Shown here piece by piece: positions 1-7,064 of a stretch of DNA of 64,000 nucleotides. The DNA is from Actinobacteria bacterium OK074 (GTDB taxonomy: Bacteria; Actinomycetota; Actinomycetes; Streptomycetales; Streptomycetaceae), in assembly GCA_001298575.1 (NCBI GenBank), contig LJCV01000249.1, positions 1-64,000 of the forward strand, in the 5' to 3' direction. A program made the position numbers and the translations under genes. Numbering within the stretch: the first letter of the stretch is position 1; every line of letters starts with the position of its first letter. Below the pieces are notes generated by a model. It was not told the DNA's origin and did not search any database. It saw only the letters and a program-made list of their open reading frames with translations.

Positions 1-42
1 CCCCCCCCGCCCCCGCCGCCCGCCGCCCGCCCCCGCGCCCGC

Positions 43-2037
43 TCAGTCCGGGTCCTGCGTCCGCTGCTCGGTGACCCGGCGCAGCAGTGGCCTGCTGCCG
101 GCCAGCGCGGCGAACATCAGGGCCGTACCGACGACCGCGAACAGCCCGAGCCGTACGGTGCCTTCGATGTTCATCGACGCGTGGAACATCTTGTTGACCT
201 GGAGCGCGGCATAGACACCGGTGGCCAGGGTGCCGCCCGCCAGGACCGCCAGCGGCAGCGCCGTCTCCCGCAGCCGGGCCCGGTCGAGGACCTTCAGCTC
301 CACGCCCGCGAGCCGCAGCAGCCCGTAGATCCGGCGCCGGTCCAGCACGTTCGCCGCCGCGGTGAGCCCGGCGGAGGCCGCGGCCACCACGAAGCCCACG
401 CCCAGGGCCGCGAGGCCCACCTGTCCGATGTCCCGGGTGGAGACGTTCGAGTCGGCGTTGACGTAGTCCTGCGTGAACGCCGGGTTGCCCGGCGACAGGT
501 GCGACAGGGCCGTCTGTGCGGTGTCGAGCTGGGCCTGGCCGCCGCGGACCCGGGCCACCACACCTTGGTCGATCAGGAGGATGCCGCTCCCGGAGGCCGG
601 GCGGACCGTCGCCTCGACGCCCGCCTCGCGCAGCAGCTCGCGGGCCCGGTCGGCCGCCACGTGCGTGCTGCCGTGCGGCACCCGCACCGCGACCTGGTCC
701 GGATAGTCGTACCCCACGAAGGCGATCTGCCCCACGGAGAAGAACCCGGCGACGAACCCGGCCAGGACCAGTCCGCTGACGGTGCGCCACGCGCCGCGCG
801 GATCGTCGCTGAGCCGGCGCGCGGCCAGCAGGGTGGCCGGACGGCGGGCGAACCGGCCCACGACCCTGCCCAGCACGTCCACGACCCACGGGCCGACCAT
901 CCAGAAGGCCCCGTAGAACAGCAGCAGCAGAGACAGCTGCTGCCCGATCTTCATGCTGCCGTCCTGGGCGGACGTGGCCACGTACAGCACGGTCACCACG
1001 AACAGGACCAGCCGGATCACCCGGGTGCGGCGCGGGTTCGCCTCCTGCGCCACACCCAGCGGGGAGCGGGCCACCGCGCGCAGCGAGGTCACCGCGCTCA
1101 CCGCGGTCAGCACGGCCACCACGGCGAGGACCGCGAGGACCCACCCCAGCCCCACCCACAGGTCGCCCGCGTACCAGTCGCCGACGCCGTAGGAGATCTC
1201 GGCCAGCAGCGGCAGCAGCAGGACGTAGAGGAGGGCCCCGGCCGCGGCTCCCGCCAGGCCCACGGCCGCCGACTCCACGCCGGTCATGGCGAGGATCTGC
1301 CGGGGCGTCGCGCCCGCCAGCCGCAGCGGCCCCCGCCGCTGTTCGCGCCGGGCGGCGCCGAGCCGGCCGGCCGCCGAGGCCAGCACGATCACCGGGACGA
1401 TCAGGATCGCGCCGCCGAGGATCGTGGCGGCCCGGTCGTACGAGACGAACAGGCTCTGCGTGCCGCCGTCGAACCCGGACACCTTGCCGACGGCCGCCAG
1501 CGGGTCGAAGTCGCCGCCGTTCGAGGCCGACCTGACGGCGGAACCGGTCGGCGTGGCGCCGACCACGGCGACCAGTTCGTCGGGCGACGCCAGTCCGGCG
1601 GACCCGAGCGTGCCGTACGCGTGCCCGCTGCGGAAGCGGTCGGCCAGCTGGTTCGCGGGCAGGTCGCGCATCAGCCGGCGGAGCGCGGGGGAGAGGTAGG
1701 TGCGGCCCACGGCCGGGAACCGGTCCAGGCCCGGCGGGGCCGGGGTCGCTGCGCGGCCCGGCAACTGCGCCAGGGTGACGACGGTGACGGGGCGGTGCCG
1801 TACGAACGTGGTGGTGAGGGTCTGGACGGCCGTGGCCTCCTGGGCGGACACGGTGTCCGGCGTCCGCCAGGCCGTCCGGTCGGCACGGGTGCCCGAACCC
1901 AGGCAGAAGGCCAGCATCAGCAGCAGCACGAGCGCGCCGACGGCGGCGGCCGCCGCGGCGAGCGCCTGGCTCTGCAGCCCGCGACGCCCGGAGGCGCGGG
2001 CCAGATGCCAGGTCAGGGGCAGCACGGGGGAGGACAT
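43..2037 (-). CDS. FtsX-like ABC transporter permease
   Basis: A 664-residue membrane protein that would form the channel of an ATP-driven exporter or lipid/peptide-handling ABC system in the cytoplasmic membrane. A hydrophobic segment at about residues 27-47 is followed by a large extracytoplasmic domain, then three membrane segments (about 205-320), a second set, another external domain (about 450-540) and a final membrane set, which is the duplicated FtsX layout. Cytoplasmic loops carry the basic RLAGATPRQI and LLRLAGVE coupling motifs typical of the family. The start is supported by GGAG nine bases upstream. The ATPase gene lies 97 bases upstream on the same strand, so the two are almost certainly one transporter. 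The substrate cannot be told from sequence; antimicrobial-peptide resistance is a common role for such pairs but is only inference here. Confidence 0.9.
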   Translation of the reverse strand: MSSPVLPLTWHLARASGRRGLQSQALAAAAAAVGALVLLLMLAFCLGSGTRADRTAWRTPDTVSAQEATAVQTLTTTFVRHRPVTVVTLAQLPGRAATPAPPGLDRFPAVGRTYLSPALRRLMRDLPANQLADRFRSGHAYGTLGSAGLASPDELVAVVGATPTGSAVRSASNGGDFDPLAAVGKVSGFDGGTQSLFVSYDRAATILGGAILIVPVIVLASAAGRLGAARREQRRGPLRLAGATPRQILAMTGVESAAVGLAGAAAGALLYVLLLPLLAEISYGVGDWYAGDLWVGLGWVLAVLAVVAVLTAVSAVTSLRAVARSPLGVAQEANPRRTRVIRLVLFVVTVLYVATSAQDGSMKIGQQLSLLLLFYGAFWMVGPWVVDVLGRVVGRFARRPATLLAARRLSDDPRGAWRTVSGLVLAGFVAGFFSVGQIAFVGYDYPDQVAVRVPHGSTHVAADRARELLREAGVEATVRPASGSGILLIDQGVVARVRGGQAQLDTAQTALSHLSPGNPAFTQDYVNADSNVSTRDIGQVGLAALGVGFVVAAASAGLTAAANVLDRRRIYGLLRLAGVELKVLDRARLRETALPLAVLAGGTLATGVYAALQVNKMFHASMNIEGTVRLGLFAVVGTALMFAALAGSRPLLRRVTEQRTQDPD

Positions 2038-2134
2038 ACGGAGATCTCCGATGGCGGACGGGGCCCGGGAGAACGCCGGGCTGGAGGTGAGGAGTTGGGG
2101 CGCGGCGGCCCCGGTGGGCGGGGCGCGCGGCGGG

Positions 2135-2818
2135 TCAGGCGACCGTGTACTGGCTGTGGCCCTGGATGAGGCCGTCGCGGACGTGCAGGATCCAGTCGCA
2201 GTGGGTGGCCACCTCCGGGTCGTGGGTGACCATGACCAGGGAGGCGCCGTACTCGCGGGTGACCGAGGTCAGCAGCCGGACGACCTCCGTGCCGGTGGCC
2301 TGGTCCAGCGCGCCGGTGGGCTCGTCGGCGAAGACCACGTCCGGTTCGACGGCCAGCGCGCGGGCGATGGCCACCCGCTGGGCCTGTCCGCCGGACAGCT
2401 GCCCGGGGCGGCGCTGCTCCAGCCCGGCCAGACCGAGCGGTTCGAACCAGCGGCGGGCCTTGGCCACGGCGGCCTTGCGGGGCATGCCCTCCAGCATCAG
2501 GGGCAGTGCGACGTTCTCCTCGGCGGGCAGTTCCGGCAGCAACTGCCCGAACTGGAACACGAATCCGAAGCGGCGGCGGCGCAGGGCGCTGAGCCGGTTC
2601 TCGCTCCAGTTGTCGATGCGCTCGCCGCGCAGCAGCACCTGGCCGCCGTCGGGCCGGACGATCCCGGCGAGCGTGTGCAGCAGGGTGGACTTGCCGGAAC
2701 CCGACGGGCCCATGATGGCCAGCGACCGGCGTTCGCCGACCTCGACGTCCACCCCGGCCAGGGCGGTGGTCGCGCCGTATGTCTTGGTGAGGCCGTAACC
2801 GGCCAGGACGGTGCTCAT
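2135..2818 (-). CDS. MacB/LolD-type ABC transporter ATP-binding protein
   Basis: A 227-residue ATPase that would power the FtsX-like permease encoded just downstream. Walker A GPSGSGKST is at residues 37-45, the signature LSGGQAQRVAIARA starts at 141 and Walker B VVFADEPTGALD is at 161-172; the ADEPTGALD form is characteristic of the MacB/LolD exporter class. The length is normal for a single ATPase domain. It precedes the permease and follows the small secreted protein at 2849, all on the minus strand, which suggests one operon of three genes opposite a histidine kinase. Histidine kinase/FtsX-exporter pairing is common in Gram-positive envelope-stress systems, so regulation by the kinase at 3379 is plausible but unproven. 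Confidence 0.95.
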   Translation of the reverse strand: MSTVLAGYGLTKTYGATTALAGVDVEVGERRSLAIMGPSGSGKSTLLHTLAGIVRPDGGQVLLRGERIDNWSENRLSALRRRRFGFVFQFGQLLPELPAEENVALPLMLEGMPRKAAVAKARRWFEPLGLAGLEQRRPGQLSGGQAQRVAIARALAVEPDVVFADEPTGALDQATGTEVVRLLTSVTREYGASLVMVTHDPEVATHCDWILHVRDGLIQGHSQYTVA

Positions 2819-2848
2819 GATCTGTGGTGGCTTCCTTCTCGCTCGCGA

Positions 2849-3214
2849 CTAGCGCTGGAACTTCCAGGTGACGCTGGTGGCGTCGACCTTGACCACGTTC
2901 ACCGGGATGGAGAGGGCCTTGCCGTGGCCGCTGCTGCCGGTGCAGGTGATCGTGGTGCCGGCCGCGGCCGGCAGAACGGGGCAGTGCACGGTCTTGGCGG
3001 CGGTGCCGACCCAGGGCAGCGGGTGGTACTTCGACTGGATGCGGCCGGCGACGACCGTGCCGCTGAGCGCCTTGTGCCCGTCGACGCTCACCGCGCTGTA
3101 GCGGTCGAGTTCGGTGGTGGACTGGGTGCCGCTGAACGCGTAGGTGACGGCGCCGCCGCCGACGGCGACGGTGGCCACCGCGGCACCGGCCACGACGAGT
3201 GCTTTGGTGTTCAT
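2849..3214 (-). CDS. DUF4333-like small exported protein
   Basis: A 121-residue protein with an N-terminal hydrophobic segment (ALVVAGAAVATVAVGGGAVTYAF) acting as signal peptide or anchor, then an extracytoplasmic domain with two cysteines in VHCPVLPA...TTITCTG and a closing KVDATSVTWKF strand. Spaced cysteines followed by a VxVxVxxVxGxxVTW strand pattern match the DUF4333 family. I chose the ATG at 3214, preceded by GGGAGA, rather than the longer frame starting at 3283, whose first 23 residues are arginine/proline rich and lack a ribosome site. It sits 30 bases upstream of the exporter ATPase on the same strand and may be an accessory or sensor component. Function is unknown. Confidence 0.75.
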   Translation of the reverse strand: MNTKALVVAGAAVATVAVGGGAVTYAFSGTQSTTELDRYSAVSVDGHKALSGTVVAGRIQSKYHPLPWVGTAAKTVHCPVLPAAAGTTITCTGSSGHGKALSIPVNVVKVDATSVTWKFQR

Positions 3215-3365
3215 GGGGGTCTCCCGGTGACGAGGGGCGGTCCGTTGCTGATCCCAACCTCTCGCGCCGGGCAGGGCCCTCACCTCGGCCGAACGGCCAG
3301 GTTCCCGGCAGACCCCCGAGGGGGCCCTCGGCCGGACGGCCGATCCCGCGCAGACGGACCCTGCC

Positions 3366-3371
3366 TAGCGT
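3366..3371 (+). promoter_or_regulatory. Probable -10 element for a leaderless histidine-kinase mRNA
   Basis: TAGCGT matches the streptomycete -10 form TAGNNT and ends eight bases before the GTG at 3379, so a transcript starting about seven bases downstream would begin at or next to the start codon. No ribosome site precedes that GTG, which fits leaderless translation. I see no clear -35 box. Confidence 0.5.
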
Positions 3372-3378
3372 GATCGTC

Positions 3379-4665
3379 GTGAACCTGCTGCCTTCTGTCC
3401 TCGACGACCAGGACCCCACGGCCCCGGCGGACCGGCCGACTCCGCCGCCCGTGGCCGCGCGCGCCCGGCGGCCGGGATGTCTGCGCGCGGGCGGCATCGC
3501 CGTGCTGCTGGTGCTGTGCGGCGTCGACGCCTTCGTCGTGGGGACGCGGGACGTCGTGTTCCCGCCCCAACTCCTCGTCGACGCCGTGGGGCTGACGGCC
3601 CTGCTGTGGCCCGTCGCGCGCAGACCCGGCTGGCTGACGCCCCAGGTGCGCACCGGTGTGCCCGCCGCGCTCACCCTCGCCCACGTCCTCGTGCACACCG
3701 CGTTCATGCCGATGTCGGCGGTCCCGCCCGGCCAACTGCTCTGGCAGCTCTGCCTGTTGCCGGCCGCCGTCCGCAACTGCCCGCCGCGGTGGGCCCTGTA
3801 CTGCGGGGTGCTGAACGGCATCGCCGTGCTCGCGCTGCCGCTGCCGTACTACGTGGCCGACCACGACTCCAGCCTCGAAGGGGTGGAGGCGGGACTCCTG
3901 GTGGTCATCGGGTGCACGGCCGGGTTCGGCGCCTACCTGCGGGAGCGGGACCGGCGGCGGGCCGAGGCGGTCACCGAGACCCGCCGGGCCGAACGCCTCG
4001 CCATGGCAACCGACTTGCACGACTTCGTGGCCCACCACGTGACCGGGATCCTGGTCCAGGCGCAGATGGCCCGGATGCTGGCCGCCACCGGACCCGACCG
4101 GCTCGACCCGGTCCTGGCGGGCATCGAGCACGCCGCGACCGAGGCGCTGGCGTCCATGCGCCGGACGGTCGGTGTGCTGCGCGACCACGAGGAACCGGAG
4201 GAGTCCGCGCGACGGCGCCCGCTCGGGGACCTCGCCGCGCTCGCGGACCTGGTCCACGGCTTCGACGGCGTCGGCGGGGCCGACCGCCGCACCGCCCTGC
4301 TGCACCGCGACCCCTCCGTCCCCGACGACCTGCCGCACGAGGTGCAGACCGCCGCGTTCCGCGTGGCCCAGGAGGCGCTGACCAACGTGCGCCGGCACGC
4401 CGCCGACGCGACCGAGGTGACCGTGGCACTCCGTTACGGCGACGGGAACCTGGAGGTCGCGGTGCGCGACGACGACCGCGGCACCGCGCCGCTCCCGGAG
4501 GCGGCCCGGGGCGGCGGCTTCGGCCTGGTCGGCCTGACCGAACGGGTCACCGCACTCGGCGGCCACCTCGGCGCACGACGGCGTACGGAGGGCCCGGGCT
4601 GGGAGGTGGTGGCGGTGCTGCCCGCCCGGGGCGGCGGCGGTGCGCCGAAGCGGGGGCGGGGGTGA
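3379..4665 (+). CDS. NarL-class sensor histidine kinase (orphan)
   Basis: A 428-residue membrane kinase. Four to six hydrophobic segments occupy residues about 35-185, then a HisKA_3 dimerisation helix with the phospho-acceptor in TDLHDFVAHHVTGI (His 214), and a C-terminal HATPase domain with the N box in VAQEALTNVRRHAA and a glycine-rich GGGFGLVGLTERV loop. It should autophosphorylate and pass phosphate to a LuxR-type response regulator. No regulator gene adjoins it: the next gene is on the opposite strand. It is divergent from the small protein/ABC exporter unit, which is the likely target. The GTG at 3379 is favoured because a TAGCGT -10 box sits eight bases before it; GTG 3370 or a longer frame to 3199 are alternatives. 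Confidence 0.85.
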   Translation: MNLLPSVLDDQDPTAPADRPTPPPVAARARRPGCLRAGGIAVLLVLCGVDAFVVGTRDVVFPPQLLVDAVGLTALLWPVARRPGWLTPQVRTGVPAALTLAHVLVHTAFMPMSAVPPGQLLWQLCLLPAAVRNCPPRWALYCGVLNGIAVLALPLPYYVADHDSSLEGVEAGLLVVIGCTAGFGAYLRERDRRRAEAVTETRRAERLAMATDLHDFVAHHVTGILVQAQMARMLAATGPDRLDPVLAGIEHAATEALASMRRTVGVLRDHEEPEESARRRPLGDLAALADLVHGFDGVGGADRRTALLHRDPSVPDDLPHEVQTAAFRVAQEALTNVRRHAADATEVTVALRYGDGNLEVAVRDDDRGTAPLPEAARGGGFGLVGLTERVTALGGHLGARRRTEGPGWEVVAVLPARGGGGAPKRGRG

Positions 4666-4677
4666 CTGGCCGACGGT

Positions 4678-5964
4678 TCAGGGGAGTTGACGGCCCTCGT
4701 GCGGGCCGGGGGCGCCGTGACCGTTGTGGCCCGTGTGCGCCCCGTGACCGCCGTGGCCCGAATGCTGACCGTGACCGCCGTGACCGCCGTGACCACCATG
4801 TCCCTGCCCCACATCCCCCTCGTCCCCCTCCGCCGAAGGCGCCCCGCCCATCATCCGCAGCATCCCCACCCCGCCGGTGCGCAGGAACCGTACGACCAGC
4901 GCCACGGCCAGCAGGAGGAAGGCGATGTTCAGCCACGTCGTGTAGTTCCAGCCGATGCCCTCCTCGGGGAGCTTCGCGTCGGCCTGGTCGGGGATCAGGC
5001 CGAGGCCGCCGAAGAGCAGCTCGACGGCGTATCCGGCCAGGGCCGCCGCAGTGAAGAAGGTGGCCAGCAGGAACGCCGCCATCCGGGCCCCGTAGTACTT
5101 CCGGTAGATGTTGAGGATCGGCAGGATCAGCAGGTCCGCGTAGATGAAGGCGATCACCCCGCCGAAGCTGATGCCGCCCTTCCACAGCACCACCGCGAGC
5201 GGCACGTTGCCGATGGAGCAGACGAACGTCGCGATTGCCACCACCGGACCGATCAGCGGTCCGACCAGCTTCGCCGCGAGCGGATGGTCGGCCAGGAAGA
5301 ACGACCGCCAGAAGTCGTCCGGCACCCACGCGCCGATCGCCCCCGCGATCAGCAGCCCGGCCACCAGGTCGCGCAGGATCGCCGCCCACTCCATGACGAA
5401 GATGTGCGCCACCGAGGTGAACCCGGCGCGGGACAGCAGCCGCCGGGCGAAGCCGCCCTCGCCGCCCACGGACATGTCCATCGCCGCGTGCCCCTCCATG
5501 GAACCCGCGAGCCCCTTGTCGGACTGTTCGCGCGCCCGCCGCAGCAGGCGCTCGCGCAGGAACACGCGGAACAGCACCGCCAGCACGACGATCATGATGG
5601 GGCCGCCCGTGAACTCCGCGGCCGTGAACTGCCAGCCCATCAACAGGGCCAGGATCACACCGAGTTCGACCACCAGGTTGGTCGAGGCGATCTCGAAGGC
5701 CATCGCCGCGGTGAAGTCCGCGCCCTTGCGGAACAGCGACCGGGCCAGCGCCACCGCCGCGTAGGAACAGGACGAGGAGGCCGCCCCGAATCCGGCCGAC
5801 AGGGCGAGGGTGCGCGGCCGGTCGTCGCCCAGCAGCCGTACGACCGTCGACCGGCGCACCACCGCCTGGACGACGGCCGACAGGGTGAAGCCGAGGATCA
5901 GTGCCCAGGTGACCTCCCAGGTCATCGACCCGGCCAGGGACAGTGCGTGCACGATCGCGTCCAT
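4678..5964 (-). CDS. DUF318/ArsP-type permease with His-rich tail
   Basis: A 428-residue polytopic membrane protein of the DUF318 (ArsP_1/YraQ) permease family. About eight to ten hydrophobic segments are visible, with the conserved SAGFGAASSSCSYAAVALAR near residue 55-75 and the internal-repeat counterpart TFVCSIGNVPLAVVLW near 245. The C-terminal 45 residues are a low-complexity tail of GHGGHGGHG-type repeats that could bind metal ions. Family members export organoarsenicals or other small solutes, but many actinomycete copies are uncharacterised. The promoter carries a perfect CsoR/RcnR-type palindrome (6005-6023), so copper- or other metal- or sulfide-responsive expression is likely. ATG 5964 has AAGG close upstream. 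The ORF ends 12 bases from the convergent kinase gene, leaving no room for a separate terminator. Confidence 0.85.
   Translation of the reverse strand: MDAIVHALSLAGSMTWEVTWALILGFTLSAVVQAVVRRSTVVRLLGDDRPRTLALSAGFGAASSSCSYAAVALARSLFRKGADFTAAMAFEIASTNLVVELGVILALLMGWQFTAAEFTGGPIMIVVLAVLFRVFLRERLLRRAREQSDKGLAGSMEGHAAMDMSVGGEGGFARRLLSRAGFTSVAHIFVMEWAAILRDLVAGLLIAGAIGAWVPDDFWRSFFLADHPLAAKLVGPLIGPVVAIATFVCSIGNVPLAVVLWKGGISFGGVIAFIYADLLILPILNIYRKYYGARMAAFLLATFFTAAALAGYAVELLFGGLGLIPDQADAKLPEEGIGWNYTTWLNIAFLLLAVALVVRFLRTGGVGMLRMMGGAPSAEGDEGDVGQGHGGHGGHGGHGQHSGHGGHGAHTGHNGHGAPGPHEGRQLP
4726..4806 (-). repeat. Short tandem repeats encoding the His/Gly tail
   Basis: On the minus strand this stretch is a run of imperfect 9-base units of the GGTCACGGC type (seen on the plus strand as GTGACCGCC copies) that encode the GHG/GHGG tail of the permease at 4678. 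Such minisatellites change length easily, so tail length may vary between strains. Confidence 0.7.
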
Positions 5965-6004
5965 CGCCTTGTGCCTCTCGTCGTCGCGGCCAGCTCGGCC
6001 CGAC

Positions 6005-6023
6005 TATACCCCCAGGGGGTATA
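6005..6023 (-). promoter_or_regulatory. CsoR-type operator overlapping a -10 box
   Basis: TATACCCCCAGGGGGTATA is a perfect 19-bp palindrome with the TACCCC/GGGGTA half-sites known for CsoR/RcnR/FrmR-family repressors. It lies 41 bases upstream of the permease ATG (5964); read on the minus strand its end forms TATAGT, a good -10 hexamer, so bound repressor would block the promoter. No CsoR-like gene is in the window. Confidence 0.8.
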
Positions 6024-6157
6024 AAAGGCGGGGTGATGCACACCGGAATACGGATCTGCTGCGGATCGTCTGTGAGCCCCCGGTGAACCACGGGGCCGAT
6101 GTCCACGTATCACTGCTCGGGGATGGCGGGAGACCGCGCGCACGGAAGGAGAGCAGT

Positions 6158-6907
6158 GTGTCGACACCGCCCGAAGGGCAGTCGGTGGGGCGTTCGGTGC
6201 TGGAACCCACCTATGTCGTGCGTCGCCGTCGTACGGAGGCGCTGGCCGCACTCGTCCAGGAGTTCCGGGAGCGGGAGGACGGCCCGGGGGAGTCGTTCAC
6301 CACGGGGCAGGACCGGCCGACGGCGTACGAATCGATCGTCGTGAGCGTCGCCCCGCCCGAGCCCGAGGAGGTCACGGAGGTGATGCCGCCGGTGTCGGTC
6401 GCCGCGGCCGTCCCGCCGTTGGCCGCGTGGCCCCGGCAGGAGCAGTACGGCGACGAACGGCCCCTGCTGGACGAGCGTTACAAGGACGACGGGCCCTCGC
6501 TGCGCCGGGCGGCCGTCATCGTCGGGGTGACCGCGGCCGCCCTCATCGGCTTCGGCGCCGCACTGGTGCTGCCGGGCAGCGCCCGCGGCGAGGACAGCCG
6601 GCACACGGCCACCCCGCCCGTCAGCGCGAGCGCCGGCTCGCCGGCCGCCCAGGCGACGCCGAGCACCGACCCGGACGGCGCCGGCACCCTGCGCGAGGGC
6701 GACACCGGCCCCGCGGTCACCGAACTCCAGCAGCGGCTGCGGCGCATCCCGGACGTGTACACGGGCGGTCCGGTCACGGGCCGCTACGACGCGACCCTCA
6801 CCGCGGCCGTGGCCCGCTTCCAGCTCTGGTACGGCATCCGGGGCGACGAGTCGGGCGTCTACGGCAACGACACCCGGCGCGACCTGGAGTCCCGCACCAC
6901 GCTGTGA
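6158..6907 (+). CDS. Membrane protein with peptidoglycan-binding domain
   Basis: A 249-residue protein. The N-terminal about 105 residues look cytoplasmic, acidic and low in structure, followed by one membrane span (RRAAVIVGVTAAALIGFGAAL), a Pro/Ala/Ser/Thr-rich linker, and a C-terminal PG_binding_1 repeat (LREGDTGPAVTELQQRLRRI ... ARFQLWYGI ... DTRRDLESR) placed outside the membrane where it can bind cell wall. I chose GTG 6158 because GGAAGGAGAG precedes it by about five bases; the open frame extends to 5810 but that part overlaps the permease promoter. Type II topology (inside N-terminus) is inferred from the arginine-rich stretch before the span. It probably anchors or regulates envelope processes; no enzyme domain is visible. 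Confidence 0.8.
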   Translation: MSTPPEGQSVGRSVLEPTYVVRRRRTEALAALVQEFREREDGPGESFTTGQDRPTAYESIVVSVAPPEPEEVTEVMPPVSVAAAVPPLAAWPRQEQYGDERPLLDERYKDDGPSLRRAAVIVGVTAAALIGFGAALVLPGSARGEDSRHTATPPVSASAGSPAAQATPSTDPDGAGTLREGDTGPAVTELQQRLRRIPDVYTGGPVTGRYDATLTAAVARFQLWYGIRGDESGVYGNDTRRDLESRTTL

Positions 6908-7001
6908 CCCGCACCGCCCCGCCCCCGAACGGCGGGCACGGACCGAGAACGTACGGCGGCCGCTCACCTCCAGGCCGTACGGGCCCGTGTCCGCCCGGCG
7001 G

Positions 7002-7039
7002 ACGGGCGTGTCGCGCACTCCCGCGCGCGACACGCCCGT
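7002..7039. terminator. Bidirectional hairpin terminator
   Basis: A perfect 15-bp stem (ACGGGCGTGTCGCGC at 7002-7016 and its complement at 7025-7039) with an 8-base loop lies between the convergent genes ending at 6907 and 7065. It can serve both. Confidence 0.8.
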
Positions 7040-7064
7040 CACATCACCGGCGGAGGGTCACCGC

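Noticed and set aside
181..2169. Long plus-strand frame of 662 codons opposite the FtsX permease
   Set aside because: Its translation is rich in Arg, Gln and Gly without domains or membrane segments, as expected for an antisense shadow of a GC-rich gene.
4726..4806. GTGACCGCC repeats as a possible CRISPR or regulatory array
   Set aside because: Units are 9 bases, contiguous without spacers and explained by the His/Gly tail of the permease.
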